Origin: JAFGJU01 sp964570935 | GTDB taxonomy: Bacteria > Eisenbacteria > RBG-16-71-46 > JAFGJU01 | Assembly (NCBI GenBank): GCA_964570935.1 | Contig: CAZMZP010000008.1 | Location: 1-28,378, forward strand | Direction of reading: 5' to 3' | Length of the DNA: 28,378 nt | Part shown: piece after piece, positions 7,661 through 16,609 of the stretch | Layout of the letters: each line of letters begins with the position of its first letter | Numbering within the stretch: position 1 is the first letter of the stretch | Notes under the pieces: generated by a model | The model's input: only the letters and a program-made list of their open reading frames with translations | Told to the model about the DNA's origin: nothing | Database searches by the model: none | Translations under genes and position numbers: made by a program

Positions 7661-9139
7661 ATGGCTTCGAAAAAGCAGCGCGGAAAGTCACCGAAAATGA
7701 AGAAAGGCAAAGCAACTTCCGGCGCCTCTAAGAAGGCACGTGCGGCCGTGAAGAAGCCGGCCGCGGTGAAGACGGCGAAGGCGAGAAAACAGGCCCCGGC
7801 GGCGGCGAAGAAGGCGGCCCCCGTGCAGCGCAAGTTCGCCCCGAAACTGCCGCAGCGGCAGTTCCCGCTCCCGCTCGAGGAAATGCCCAACAGGTGGTAC
7901 AACATCATGGCCGACCTTCCCGAGCCGCTTCCGCCTCCCATGGACCCGAAGGAAGGAGAATCCAGGCTGGCCGCGCTTCCGGAGATGCTGCTGGGTGAGT
8001 GCCTGAAGCAGGAGATGTCGCCGGACCGCTGGATAGACATTCCGGAAGAGCTGCAGTCGCTTTATGCGCAGGCGGGCCGTCCGAGGCCGCTGTTCAGGGC
8101 TCTCTCGCTCGAGAAGCACCTGAAGACGCCGGCGCGGCTCTACTACAAGTCGGAGTTCTACAGCCCCACCGGCAGTCACAAGGTCAACACCGCTCTGGCG
8201 CAGGCGTTCTACGCAAGGGAGGCGGGGTACGAGCGCCTCGCTACTGAGACCGGCGCGGGGCAGTGGGGCACGGCACTGGCCTACGGAGCGAGTCTCTGCG
8301 GCCTCAAGTGCACTGTCTACTGGGTGAGGGCGGTCTTCAGCTGGAAGCCTCAGAGAAAGGCCCTGATGAAGCTCCTGGGCGCCGAGGTGTTTCCGTCTCC
8401 CAGCGACAAGACCGACTGCGGGAGAAAGCTCTGTGAGAAGAACCCCGAGCATCCCGGCTCCCTGGGCATCGCGATTTCCGAGGGGCTGGAGGACGCCAGG
8501 CGCGACAAGAAGGCCATCTACTGCCTCGGGTCGGTCCTGAACCACGTGCTGATGCACCAGACCATCATCGGACTGGAGACGCTGAAGCAGTTCCAGATGG
8601 CGAAGGACTACCCCGACCTGGTCATCTCGTGCCTGGGCGGCGGCAGCAACTTCGGGGGATTCGCGCTGCCGTTCGTGGGAGAGGCCATCACGAAAAAGAA
8701 GAAGACGCGTTTCATCGCGGCCCAGAGCCAGGCCGCGCCCAACCTCCAGGGCGAATACAAGTACGATTTCGCCGACCACGCGGAGATGACGCCGCTTCTC
8801 AAGATGTACACCCTGGGTCACAAGTGTGACATGGACCCCATCAAGGGCGACGGGCTTCGCTATCACGGCTGCTCTCCCATAATCAGTTTCCTGAGGGACA
8901 AGGGCTACATAGACACGGTGGCTTACCCGAAGGACGAGAAACACGTGTTCCAGAGGGCCAGAACGTTCGTGCAGACCGAAGGGTTCCTGCCCGCGCCTGA
9001 GTCGGCTTACAGCGTGGCGTGCGCCATAGACGAAGCCATCAAGTGCAGGGAGACCGGCGAAGCGAAGGTCATCGCGTTCAACATCAGCGGGCACGGATTC
9101 ATGGACATGGACGGCTACTCGGAAATCCTGGGTCTGTGA
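7661..9139 (+). CDS. trpB2: TrpB2-type tryptophan synthase beta-like PLP enzyme with basic N-terminal tail
   Basis: PLP-dependent fold II enzyme of the TrpB2 (TrpB-like) subgroup, which joins indole to serine or phosphoserine in characterised members. Family signs are PTGSHKVNTALAQ with Schiff-base K174, TETGAGQWGTALAYG (catalytic glutamate region), the phosphate loop CLGGGSNFGG, and the C-terminal INISGHG-type motif, here FNISGHGFMDMDGY. Residues 61-492 cover the full enzyme. The first 55-60 residues are an unusual low-complexity tail of lysine, alanine and proline resembling a histone H1-type tail. The ATG at 7661 follows CAGGAGGA at 7650-7657, so the tail is translated if this start is used; no better start lies beyond it. 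No trpA or other trp gene is present. The next gene begins 13 bp downstream and belongs to methionine metabolism. Confidence 0.92.
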   Translation: MASKKQRGKSPKMKKGKATSGASKKARAAVKKPAAVKTAKARKQAPAAAKKAAPVQRKFAPKLPQRQFPLPLEEMPNRWYNIMADLPEPLPPPMDPKEGESRLAALPEMLLGECLKQEMSPDRWIDIPEELQSLYAQAGRPRPLFRALSLEKHLKTPARLYYKSEFYSPTGSHKVNTALAQAFYAREAGYERLATETGAGQWGTALAYGASLCGLKCTVYWVRAVFSWKPQRKALMKLLGAEVFPSPSDKTDCGRKLCEKNPEHPGSLGIAISEGLEDARRDKKAIYCLGSVLNHVLMHQTIIGLETLKQFQMAKDYPDLVISCLGGGSNFGGFALPFVGEAITKKKKTRFIAAQSQAAPNLQGEYKYDFADHAEMTPLLKMYTLGHKCDMDPIKGDGLRYHGCSPIISFLRDKGYIDTVAYPKDEKHVFQRARTFVQTEGFLPAPESAYSVACAIDEAIKCRETGEAKVIAFNISGHGFMDMDGYSEILGL

Positions 9140-9152
9140 GGCCGGACGCCCG

Positions 9153-11000
9153 ATGGAAACCATTCTGAAGCGGCTTGAGAGCAGGCGGGTCGTGGTCGCC
9201 GACGGCGCGATGGGCACCATGCTGTACGCGCGCGGGACGCCCAGGGGCCACTGCTACGACGAGCTCAACCTCTCCGCGCCTGCGACCGTCAAGGCGGTCC
9301 ACCGCGACTACGCCGACGCCGGCGCGGAGCTGATAGAGACCAACACATTCGGGGCGAACCGGTTCGTGCTTTCCAGGTTCTACGACCTGGGCGCGAAGGT
9401 GTTCGAGATCAACCTCGCGGGCGCGCGAATCGCGAGAGAGGCATGCCCGGGCTGCTACATCGCGGGGGCGGTCGGTCCGGTGTCGCGGCCTCTAGACACG
9501 GCCGACGTCCTGGACAGGGAGACTCTGGCCGCGATCTACGGCGAGCAGATAAGCGCACTGGTGGAGGGCGGCGTCGACCTGATAGCGCTCGAGACGATGA
9601 GCGACTTGAGGGAGGCGAAGGTCGCGTTGGAGGTCGCCCTCAGGGTTTCCCCGGTGCCGGTCGCGGTGCAGATGTCCTTCGTCGAGGGCGACGAGACCAT
9701 CACCGGAACTTCCCCCTCGCAGGCCCTCCTGGAGCTGGCCGACATGGGCGCCACCATCGTCGGAGCCAACTGCGGCCAGGGCCCCCAGGCGACGATCGAT
9801 GTGATCAAGAAGATGGCGGGACGGAGAGACGTGTTTCTTTCGGCCATGCCCAACGCGGGGATTGCCCGGTACACCGGCGGCAGGTTCTCCTATCCGCATA
9901 ACACTGACTACTTCGCGAGCCGCTCGGAGGAGCTGGTCAACCTCGGCGTCTCCATAATTGGAGGCTGCTGCGGGACCACGCCCGCTCACATCGCGGCGCT
10001 CGCAGGCCGGGTGGCCGGACGAAACGTTTCGGCATCGAAGCCGGAGGCCCTGAAAGTAGAGACGGCCGCGCGGCTGGCGCCTCCACCGGAGGTGACCACC
10101 CCTCTCAAGGAGATCGTGTCGAGCAAGTTCACGCTGGTGGTCGAGCTTTCGCCACCGAAGGGCTCCAGGCTGTCGGACGACGTAGCATCTGCTCGAGACC
10201 TTCTTAAAGCCGGGGCGGACGCCTTCTCCATCACGGAAAGCCCGATGGCTAGAATCAGGATGAGCCCAATTGCGTTAGGCCATGCAATAAAATCAGATAT
10301 GGGAGTCGAGATAATACTGCACTTCACGTGCAGAGACAGGAACATCCTGGGTCTTCAGGCCGACCTTCTGGGCGCTTACGCCCTGTGCATGGACAACGTG
10401 CTGGCGCTGACCGGAGACCCGCCCAGCGTGGGAGACTATCCGTTCGCCACCGGCGTGTACGAGGTCAACGCCCGCGGGCTCGTGGAGATCATAAGCAAGC
10501 TCAACAGCGGCGTGGACTATGGGGGCAACCGCCTTTCGTCCGGGACTGGTTTCTGGGTCGGCGTGGCCGCCAACCCGGCCAGCGAAGACGAGCCCTCGGA
10601 GCTGCGGCGGCTGGAGGAGAAGCTCAGGGCCGGCGGCGGGTTCGTCATGACGCAGCCGGTGTACGACGTGGAGCGCTTCTCGCGCTTTCTAAAGAGGGCG
10701 GACCTGGGCGCCGTCCCGGTGATAGCCGGAGTTCTGCCGCTCGTGAGCTCCAGGCAGGCCGAGTTCCTGCATTACGAAGTCCCGGGCATCATAATTCCTG
10801 AATCGATACGCCTGAGCATGAGCAAGGCCGGCGAGGAAAACGCGAGAAGCGTGGGCGTCTCCATCGCGGCCGGAATACTTAAGGAGCTTTCGTCCGTGGC
10901 CTCGGGCGCCTGCATCATGACTCCGCTGAAAAGGTACGACATGACGTGCGAGGTGATGGTGAAGGCTGGTTTTTGCGGTGACAGTCGCGGCCTGCACTAG
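9153..11000 (+). CDS. Bifunctional homocysteine S-methyltransferase / methylenetetrahydrofolate reductase
   Basis: Two-domain enzyme of 615 residues, arranged like Bacillus YitJ. Residues 1-295 are a zinc-dependent homocysteine methyltransferase barrel starting VVVADGAMGTMLY; the zinc cysteines are C207 (GANCGQGP) and C272/C273 (GGCCGTTPAHI). Residues from about 318 to 612 are an FAD-dependent MTHFR barrel (LVVELSPPKG, FSITESPMARIR, LHFTCRDRNILGLQADL, NVLALTGDPP, GAGGF/VMTQPVYD-type segment), reducing methylene-THF to methyl-THF. Together it would link the folate one-carbon pool to methionine formation, although domain activities are inferred from family. The ATG at 9153 is 13 bp from the TrpB2 stop and its ribosome-binding site is weak (GAGGCCGG), suggesting coupled translation. 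A short AT-rich patch occurs at about 10249-10318 within the MTHFR domain. Confidence 0.93.
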   Translation: METILKRLESRRVVVADGAMGTMLYARGTPRGHCYDELNLSAPATVKAVHRDYADAGAELIETNTFGANRFVLSRFYDLGAKVFEINLAGARIAREACPGCYIAGAVGPVSRPLDTADVLDRETLAAIYGEQISALVEGGVDLIALETMSDLREAKVALEVALRVSPVPVAVQMSFVEGDETITGTSPSQALLELADMGATIVGANCGQGPQATIDVIKKMAGRRDVFLSAMPNAGIARYTGGRFSYPHNTDYFASRSEELVNLGVSIIGGCCGTTPAHIAALAGRVAGRNVSASKPEALKVETAARLAPPPEVTTPLKEIVSSKFTLVVELSPPKGSRLSDDVASARDLLKAGADAFSITESPMARIRMSPIALGHAIKSDMGVEIILHFTCRDRNILGLQADLLGAYALCMDNVLALTGDPPSVGDYPFATGVYEVNARGLVEIISKLNSGVDYGGNRLSSGTGFWVGVAANPASEDEPSELRRLEEKLRAGGGFVMTQPVYDVERFSRFLKRADLGAVPVIAGVLPLVSSRQAEFLHYEVPGIIIPESIRLSMSKAGEENARSVGVSIAAGILKELSSVASGACIMTPLKRYDMTCEVMVKAGFCGDSRGLH

Positions 11001-11018
11001 GCGGATAAGGACGTGCGT

Positions 11019-13418
11019 ATGAAGCCATTCGTGGAAGCGTTGAGAGACGAGATTGTCGTTGTCGATGGCGCGACGGGAAGTTTCCTGATGGAACAGGGGC
11101 TCAAGCCCGGCTCGCCGCCGGAAGAATGGAACCTCTCTCATCCGGAGAGAATCCAGGACATGCACCGGCTGTATCTCAAGGCCGGCGCCAGGCTCATAAC
11201 CGCGAACACCTTCAACGCCACCCGTCTCCGCTTGTCCGAGTGGAAGCTTGACCCCGCCGAGGTGAACAGAAGAGGAGTGGAGGCGGCGCTCAAGGCGGCC
11301 GACGGAAAGGCCTGGGTGTTCGGCTCCGTGGGCCCGCTGGGAAAGTTCATCTCGCCGCTGGGCGAGCTCAGTTTCGACGACGCGAGGGCCGTGTACCTGG
11401 AGCAGATCCGCTTCCTGGTGGCCGCGGGCGTCCAGGGCCTCATCGTGGAGACCATCTCCGACCTGAAGGAGATACGTGCAATCCTGATGGCGGCGCGCGA
11501 GGTGTTCGACGGCCCCGTGATAGCTCAGATGACCTTCGGCGCTGACGGCCGGACGGTGACCGGAAGTCCCCCGGAAACGGTCGCGAGCGTAGTGCCCGCG
11601 CTGCGGGTGACCGCGGCGGGAGCCAACTGCGGGCTGGGGCCCGAGCAGATGCTCGGCGTGATACGGAGGTTCGGAGCGGCCACTTCGCTGCCGTTGATTG
11701 CGCAGCCTAACGCCGGAGTGCCGGAGCTTAAAGCAGGAAGGCCCGTCTATCCGGCCTCGGCGGACGAGGTGGCGGGCTACGCCGTGAAGTTCGTGGAGGC
11801 GGGCTGTGTCCTGGTGGGCAGCTGCTGCGGCTCGACTCCGGACCACACCAGGGCCATCGCCGCCCGGGTGTCCTGCATGAAACCGGTTCCGCGGCGGAAG
11901 GAAAAGGGCGTCTGGATTTCCTCCAGGACCGGCTGGGTGGTCGCCGGAGCCCCACGGCCGTTTGTGGTCGTGGGCGAACGCATCAATCCCAGCGGGAAGC
12001 CCGGGCTTTCGGCGGAGCTCAAGAAGGGAAGCATGAGACTCCTCCGCGAGGAGGCCATAGGCCAGACCGGAAGGGGCGCTCACTGTCTTGACCTGAACGT
12101 CTCGGTGCCCGACACGGACGAGGTCGGGCTGATGTCCGCGGCCGCGCAGGCAGTCGAGAAAGTGGCGGACGTCCCGGTGTTCATAGACAGTCTGAATGTC
12201 CAGGCCGTCGAGCAGGCGCTCAAGATCCTGCCGGGCAGATGCGTCATCAACTCCGTCCCGGCCCAGAAGAAGAGGCTCGAGCTTCTTCTCCCGCTGGCCG
12301 CCCGGTACGGGTGCGCGATAGTGGCCCTTGCCTTGGGCGATGCAGGTGTTGTGGAAAGCTCGAAGGCCAGGCTGGAGCTTCTCGAGACTGTGCTGCGTGA
12401 GGCGGAACGGCACGGCCTCTCCGAAGACGACGTGCTGTTCGACCCCACGATTCTGGCGGTGTCCACCGGCGGAGCTCACGTCCGCGAGACGCTCGAAGCG
12501 CTGAGATTCATCCGGGAGCGTGGATGGGTGAGCGTGCTGGGAGTCAGCAACGTCTCATTCGGGATGCCGCAGAGGAGTCTCCTCAACGCCTCCTTGCTGG
12601 CCATGGCCATGGCGCAGGGACTCGACGCGGCGTTCCTGAACCCGCACGACGAAAGGGTCCGGGAGGCGCTGCTTGCCGCGTCGGCCCTGGCGCGCGAGGA
12701 CGTTATGGGGAAGAGGTTCTCGGCGGCGTTCAGCGCGGCTGCCCAGGCGCCGAAGAGGCTCGACGAAACAGTGACTGAGCCGGGTCCGCGGAGGCCGGCC
12801 ACGCCCGCAGAGGCGCTGGAGCAGGCTCTCGTCCAGGGAGAGAAGGAAGACGCAGTGAAGGCGGCGGAGCTCCTCCTCAAGGGAGGGGAGAGCGTCACGC
12901 AGGTGATAGAGGAACACCTCGTGCCGGTGATGCGCGGAATCGGGGAGCAGTTCGAGAAGGGCGAGATCTTCCTGCCGCACATCGTCATGTCCGCCGAGGC
13001 CGCCCAGGCCATTTTCACGCTTCTCGCCTCGAGGCAGAAGGGCGTGACGGGCCTTCGGGGCAAGATTGTGATTGCAACGGTCGAGGGCGACGTTCACGAT
13101 ATAGGCAAGAACCTGGTCGCAATGATGCTGAGGACACACGGCTACGAGGTGATCGACCTCGGCAAAAGCGTTCCATGCGAAGAGATCGCGGGTAAGGCGG
13201 CGGAAGTCGGCGCGGACATAGTCGCCATGAGCGCTCTTCTGACGACGACCATGCCCAGGATGGAGGACGTGGCGAAACTCCTGCGCGAGAGGAAACTGTC
13301 CTCCCGGGTCCTCGTCGGGGGCGCGCCTGTCAGCCGGGAATACGCGGCGCGGATAGGCGCCACTTACGCGCCGAACGCGGTGGAAGCGGTCAAGAGCGCC
13401 GACGCGCTGACGCGTTAG
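11019..13418 (+). CDS. metH: Cobalamin-dependent methionine synthase lacking activation domain
   Basis: Transfers methyl from methyl-THF to homocysteine through cobalamin. The 799-residue product has the first three MetH modules: homocysteine-binding barrel (1-290) with zinc ligands C204 and C269/C270 (GSCCGSTPDH), pterin-binding barrel (about 310-570, from VVVGERINPSGK), and cap plus B12-binding Rossmann domain (about 600-799) with DVHDIG at 691-696, where H693 is the cobalt ligand. The C-terminal AdoMet-binding reactivation domain of the roughly 1200-residue enteric enzyme is absent, as in Thermotoga-type MetH. The frame also permits GTG 11013, but GGATAAGG at 11002-11009 is better spaced for ATG 11019. 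It lies 18 bp after the MTHFR fusion gene and is very likely cotranscribed. Confidence 0.93.
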   Translation: MKPFVEALRDEIVVVDGATGSFLMEQGLKPGSPPEEWNLSHPERIQDMHRLYLKAGARLITANTFNATRLRLSEWKLDPAEVNRRGVEAALKAADGKAWVFGSVGPLGKFISPLGELSFDDARAVYLEQIRFLVAAGVQGLIVETISDLKEIRAILMAAREVFDGPVIAQMTFGADGRTVTGSPPETVASVVPALRVTAAGANCGLGPEQMLGVIRRFGAATSLPLIAQPNAGVPELKAGRPVYPASADEVAGYAVKFVEAGCVLVGSCCGSTPDHTRAIAARVSCMKPVPRRKEKGVWISSRTGWVVAGAPRPFVVVGERINPSGKPGLSAELKKGSMRLLREEAIGQTGRGAHCLDLNVSVPDTDEVGLMSAAAQAVEKVADVPVFIDSLNVQAVEQALKILPGRCVINSVPAQKKRLELLLPLAARYGCAIVALALGDAGVVESSKARLELLETVLREAERHGLSEDDVLFDPTILAVSTGGAHVRETLEALRFIRERGWVSVLGVSNVSFGMPQRSLLNASLLAMAMAQGLDAAFLNPHDERVREALLAASALAREDVMGKRFSAAFSAAAQAPKRLDETVTEPGPRRPATPAEALEQALVQGEKEDAVKAAELLLKGGESVTQVIEEHLVPVMRGIGEQFEKGEIFLPHIVMSAEAAQAIFTLLASRQKGVTGLRGKIVIATVEGDVHDIGKNLVAMMLRTHGYEVIDLGKSVPCEEIAGKAAEVGADIVAMSALLTTTMPRMEDVAKLLRERKLSSRVLVGGAPVSREYAARIGATYAPNAVEAVKSADALTR

Positions 13419-13429
13419 ACCTCGTGCCG

Positions 13430-13456
13430 GTCGGGGCGCCTGCGGCCGCCGCCGAC
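13430..13456 (+). terminator. GC hairpin after metH
   Basis: GTCGG-GGCG at 13430-13438 pairs with CGCC and CCGAC (13447-13456) with one bulged G, giving a 9-bp stem eleven bases past the metH stop. There is no T tract. It may mark the end of the methionine operon before the separate membrane-protein gene. Confidence 0.35.
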
Positions 13457-13493
13457 ACTGTAGTTACTTGTACCCAAGCGACGGTGTGAGGCA

Positions 13494-14381
13494 ATGAGAG
13501 AAAGAATTCCGATGATAGTGACGCTGGGGCTGACCGGAATTGCACTGTATTTCATGGTGCACGGCATGATGACGCCCAACATGTACCGGCTCACGAAACC
13601 CTCAGCGGCCATCAACTACGTGTTTGTTCCGGACGACGACGAGTTCACCCGGTCAAAGCACCTCGTAGAGGGGACGTTCTGGAGCCCGGCCGGCGATTCG
13701 CTCGAGGTGAGCGTACTCTACAAGAAGCGGGGGGCCGCTTTTGAGGAAGCGAGTCTCCAACGGATCAAGGGCAGCGACAAGTTCTCGTTTCCGCTGCCTT
13801 CCCTGGCGAAGGGAGAGAGGTTCTTCTACTACCTGAGGGTCCGCGACGCCGGCGGCAACGAAGTCGAGATAAGGCCCGGGCGGAACCTCATGGACAGGCT
13901 GTTCGCCGCCGGGCGGGAGAAGCTCTTTTACGTGACTTACGAAGGCAGGCCGCCGAAGCCGCTGTTGATCTTCCACGTGGCTTTCATAATCGGAGCAATG
14001 CTGCTGATGCTGCACGGGTTCCACTTCTCGCTGGTGCACATCTTCAACGGCAGGGGCCTCTCGGCCGCCTACTGGACACTCCTCGTGGCGTGGTTTCTTT
14101 TCACTGTCTCCGTGCTACCGCTGGGCTTCTCGGTCGCCAAGAGCGCTTTCGGCGTGGGATGGTCGGGCTTCCCGGTGGGCTCGGACATCACAGATAACAA
14201 GTCGCTGGCCGTGGTCGTCTACTGGGCGGCGGTCCTCTGGAGGGCGTGGAGACCCCAGCGGGGTGAGTTCGCCTCCAGGGCGGGGAAGATGGCGGGGGTA
14301 ACCTTCGCCGGCCTGAGCCTGCTCGGCATCGTGCTCACGATCCTGGCCTACGCCATACCCCACAGCATCTTCGTGCAGTAG
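13494..14381 (+). CDS. Unrecognised membrane protein with extracytoplasmic beta domain
   Basis: I do not recognise this 295-residue family. Residues 5-25 form a first membrane segment (IVTLGLTGIALYFMVHGMM). Residues 30-150 are polar and strand-rich, containing alternating patterns such as LEVSVLYKKRG and FFYYLRVRDAGGNEVEI, and look like an immunoglobulin-like sandwich outside the membrane. Residues 160-182 (LLIFHVAFIIGAMLLMLHGF), 195-215 (WTLLVAWFLFTVSVLPL), 238-250 and 265-290 are further membrane helices, so about five in all. The ATG at 13494 is preceded by GTGAGGC, a modest site. The gene stands 75 bp after metH, beyond a hairpin, and is convergent with the M28 peptidase gene. No function can be inferred. 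Confidence 0.75.
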   Translation: MRERIPMIVTLGLTGIALYFMVHGMMTPNMYRLTKPSAAINYVFVPDDDEFTRSKHLVEGTFWSPAGDSLEVSVLYKKRGAAFEEASLQRIKGSDKFSFPLPSLAKGERFFYYLRVRDAGGNEVEIRPGRNLMDRLFAAGREKLFYVTYEGRPPKPLLIFHVAFIIGAMLLMLHGFHFSLVHIFNGRGLSAAYWTLLVAWFLFTVSVLPLGFSVAKSAFGVGWSGFPVGSDITDNKSLAVVVYWAAVLWRAWRPQRGEFASRAGKMAGVTFAGLSLLGIVLTILAYAIPHSIFVQ

Positions 14382-14425
14382 GCGCGGCGGGCTTACGCTT
14401 GGGCATGTCACGCTGCTGCCGCGCC
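14381..14425. terminator. Long-loop inverted repeat between convergent genes
   Basis: GGCGCGGC at 14381-14388 (overlapping the last base of the stop codon) is the exact reverse complement of GCCGCGCC at 14418-14425. The loop is 29 nt. It ends nine bases before the stop of the convergent peptidase gene and may act in both directions; there is no T tract. Confidence 0.35.
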
Positions 14426-14433
14426 CGGTGTTT

Positions 14434-16497
14434 CTACTTCGCGCCTTTCCTGTCCAGCGTGGCCCGCATCACGACCTCTTTGCCTTCCCTGACGACCACC
14501 ACCTCCACCTCGTCGCCTGGCTTCTTGTCCCGGAGCGCGTAGCTCAGGTCCTGAAGACCGGTGACGGTCTTGCCCGCGAATCTCACTATGACGTCGCCGG
14601 CCTTGAGCCCCGCCTTCTCCGCCGGGCTTCCCGCGCTGGCGCCCGTGATCTTGGCGCCCCTGCCGGGCTCGCCGCCGAAGTCGGGGACTATTCCGAAGCG
14701 CGTGCCCGTGCCGCCTCCGTAACCCTCGCCTCCCGGAGGACCGGAGGTGTCCGCGGCGGCGCGGGTGAAGGGAACGGGCATGTCCGTGAACACGAGCTCA
14801 GCCAGGATGCGGGAAGACAGCTCGACCACGGAAGCGAGTCCCTCGACGTTGATTCTCTCCCAGTCGTCGCTGGCCTTGTGGTAGTCCTCGTTGGCGCCGG
14901 TGAAGAAGAAGAGAACCGGCACGTTCTTGCCGTAGAACGGGAAATGGTCACTGGGGCCGTAGCCTCCCTCGGAGGTCTCGATCTCGAGAGCGCCGTGTCC
15001 TCGCGCGGTCCTGGCCTGTCCCTGCGCGGCCCCACCCCGGGCGGCCCGGCCTCCAGCGGAGAGCGCGGTGTTGGCCTCCTCTATCAGCCCCTTTATGACC
15101 GGCGAGCTTCCGACGCCCGCGGCGTAGAGCTTCTGCTCGCGCATTCTACCTATTGTGTCCAGGTTCAGCATGAGCGCGGTCTTCTCGAGCGGCACGACGG
15201 GGTTGTTCACGTAGAAAGTGGAGCCCAGGACTCCGATTTCCTCTCCCACGAACCCGATGAAGATGATCCCGCGCTTCAGGGAGTCCCTGCCGGCAGCGAA
15301 TATCCGGGCCAGCTCCAGCATGGCCGTCACGCCCGACGCGTTGTCGTCCGCTCCGTTGTGAATGCCGCCTTCTTTTGACAGAGATGACTCGCCGCCCATG
15401 CCGAGGTGGTCGTAATGGGCTCCCACGACCACGTACTCCGAGACTTCTCGGCCGCGAGGCGTAAGGATGCCGACAACGTTGGCCACGTTTCTCCGGTCCT
15501 TGACGAGGTCGGTCCTGAGAGTCGCCCGGACAGAGGGCAGGACGATCGTGTTCGGCGCCTGAGAGCTGTCAATCCGCGCCTGGAGGTCCTTGAGCTCGAG
15601 ACCCTGCGCGCGCAGGATGGCTTCGGCCACGTGCTGCTTGACCTGAATCGCGGGTACGCCGCAGTCTCCGAGGCCCTCCCGGGACTGAAGCCTGATGAGC
15701 TCGTCGTCCTGGGGCGCGTGGTTCAGAGGGTCAATAGCGACCATGACGGCGGAGGCGCCGTGGTCCCTGGCGTTCGTCGCCTTGTACCGGAGGTCGGCGT
15801 AGTGAGTGAGGTTCGTTCCCCCGAAGACACTGGTCGTGTCAGTCTCCCGGGGTTCGTGCCTCATCACGAGCGCCACGTTGCCGTTCATCGCGGTCTTCGA
15901 GTAGTCGTCGTAGCCGTATTGCTCTGAGCTTATGCCGTAGCCCGCGAAAGTCAGAGAGGCCAGGACGGAGCCGCTGGACGAAAAACTGAACGGCACGAAA
16001 TCCTCGCCGCAGACGTAGGTGCTTTCCACCATTCCCTGCTCTGTGCGGAAGGCGACTTTGAGCAGGTTGTCTTCTCCCAGCCTGACGCCGATGGTGGCGT
16101 CGAATCGCTGGAGGTAACCGTAGTCGCCGGCACCACTCCCGGAGCCGGGCGCGAGAAGCCCCAGTCGCTCGAACTGTTCTGTGACGTAGCCGGCCGCGAG
16201 ATAACCGCCCTCCTCGCCCGTGGCACGCCCCTCCAGCTCGTCACTCGCGAGATGCTTGAGGTGGGCGAGGATGTTCTTCTCGGAGGGCGACGGCAGAAGC
16301 AGGCCCGGCAGGTCCGCAGTGGTAACGAGGCCGGCCGCCTTCTCACACTGAACCTTGCTGCCCGAGACGGCTGTGAGCACGAGCACCAGCGCCAGACACA
16401 GAAGCAGCGTCGGCGGCAGGCCGCGGCGGCTCTCGGCGCGCTCAGAACCCACCGGGACCTGCGCAATGTGTGACTTGTCGAAGCAGTGTGCCGTCAT
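14434..16497 (-). CDS. Exported M28 zinc aminopeptidase with PA and PDZ domains
   Basis: Predicted periplasmic or secreted metallopeptidase, 687 residues, that would trim N-terminal amino acids from peptides. A signal peptide with a long basic n-region ends after VLVLTAVSGS (about residue 46). A PA-like insert spans about 110-300. The M28 core has VVVGAHYDHLG (about 355-365), HNGADDNASG (about 380-390) and FIGFVGEEIGVLG (about 412-424) for the di-zinc site; SDHFPFYG later supplies the last ligand region. A C-terminal PDZ domain (about 600-685) carries GSPAEKAGLKAGDVIVRFAG. A glycine/alanine/arginine-rich stretch (AGGRAARGGAAQGQARTARG) interrupts the M28 domain. ATG 16497 follows AGAGGAAC. The gene is divergent from the OPT transporter gene and shares its promoter region. 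Confidence 0.92.
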   Translation of the reverse strand: MTAHCFDKSHIAQVPVGSERAESRRGLPPTLLLCLALVLVLTAVSGSKVQCEKAAGLVTTADLPGLLLPSPSEKNILAHLKHLASDELEGRATGEEGGYLAAGYVTEQFERLGLLAPGSGSGAGDYGYLQRFDATIGVRLGEDNLLKVAFRTEQGMVESTYVCGEDFVPFSFSSSGSVLASLTFAGYGISSEQYGYDDYSKTAMNGNVALVMRHEPRETDTTSVFGGTNLTHYADLRYKATNARDHGASAVMVAIDPLNHAPQDDELIRLQSREGLGDCGVPAIQVKQHVAEAILRAQGLELKDLQARIDSSQAPNTIVLPSVRATLRTDLVKDRRNVANVVGILTPRGREVSEYVVVGAHYDHLGMGGESSLSKEGGIHNGADDNASGVTAMLELARIFAAGRDSLKRGIIFIGFVGEEIGVLGSTFYVNNPVVPLEKTALMLNLDTIGRMREQKLYAAGVGSSPVIKGLIEEANTALSAGGRAARGGAAQGQARTARGHGALEIETSEGGYGPSDHFPFYGKNVPVLFFFTGANEDYHKASDDWERINVEGLASVVELSSRILAELVFTDMPVPFTRAAADTSGPPGGEGYGGGTGTRFGIVPDFGGEPGRGAKITGASAGSPAEKAGLKAGDVIVRFAGKTVTGLQDLSYALRDKKPGDEVEVVVVREGKEVVMRATLDRKGAK

Positions 16498-16579
16498 TTG
16501 GAGTTCCTCTGTGTTCTTGTGAGGTTGTGGGTCCCGCCCGTGGGGGGGAACGGCAGGCAATAGTGATGAGCCTCGTACT

Positions 16580-16609
16580 AGGCTACCACCTTGAAGCGGC
16601 GCGTGTCAA
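16580..16609 (-). promoter_or_regulatory. Sigma70-type promoter for the M28 peptidase gene
   Basis: Read on the minus strand: TTGACA (16609-16604), an 18-bp spacer, then TAGCCT (16585-16580). The -35 is consensus and the -10 matches at three of six positions. Transcription would begin near 16573, giving a leader of about 75 nt to the ATG at 16497. Confidence 0.5.

Noticed and set aside
7688..9220. 510-codon open frame on the minus strand
   Set aside because: Antisense shadow of the TrpB2 gene; the translation shows no domain motif.
7572..11018. SAM or cobalamin riboswitch upstream of the methionine genes
   Set aside because: The gap before TrpB2 (89 bp) and the junctions between the genes are too short and lack the conserved cores I know.
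10689..12479. 596-codon open frame on the minus strand
   Set aside because: It lies opposite the homocysteine methyltransferase/MTHFR and metH genes, has low-complexity H/R/G-rich translation with no family pattern, and is explained by G+C-rich third positions.
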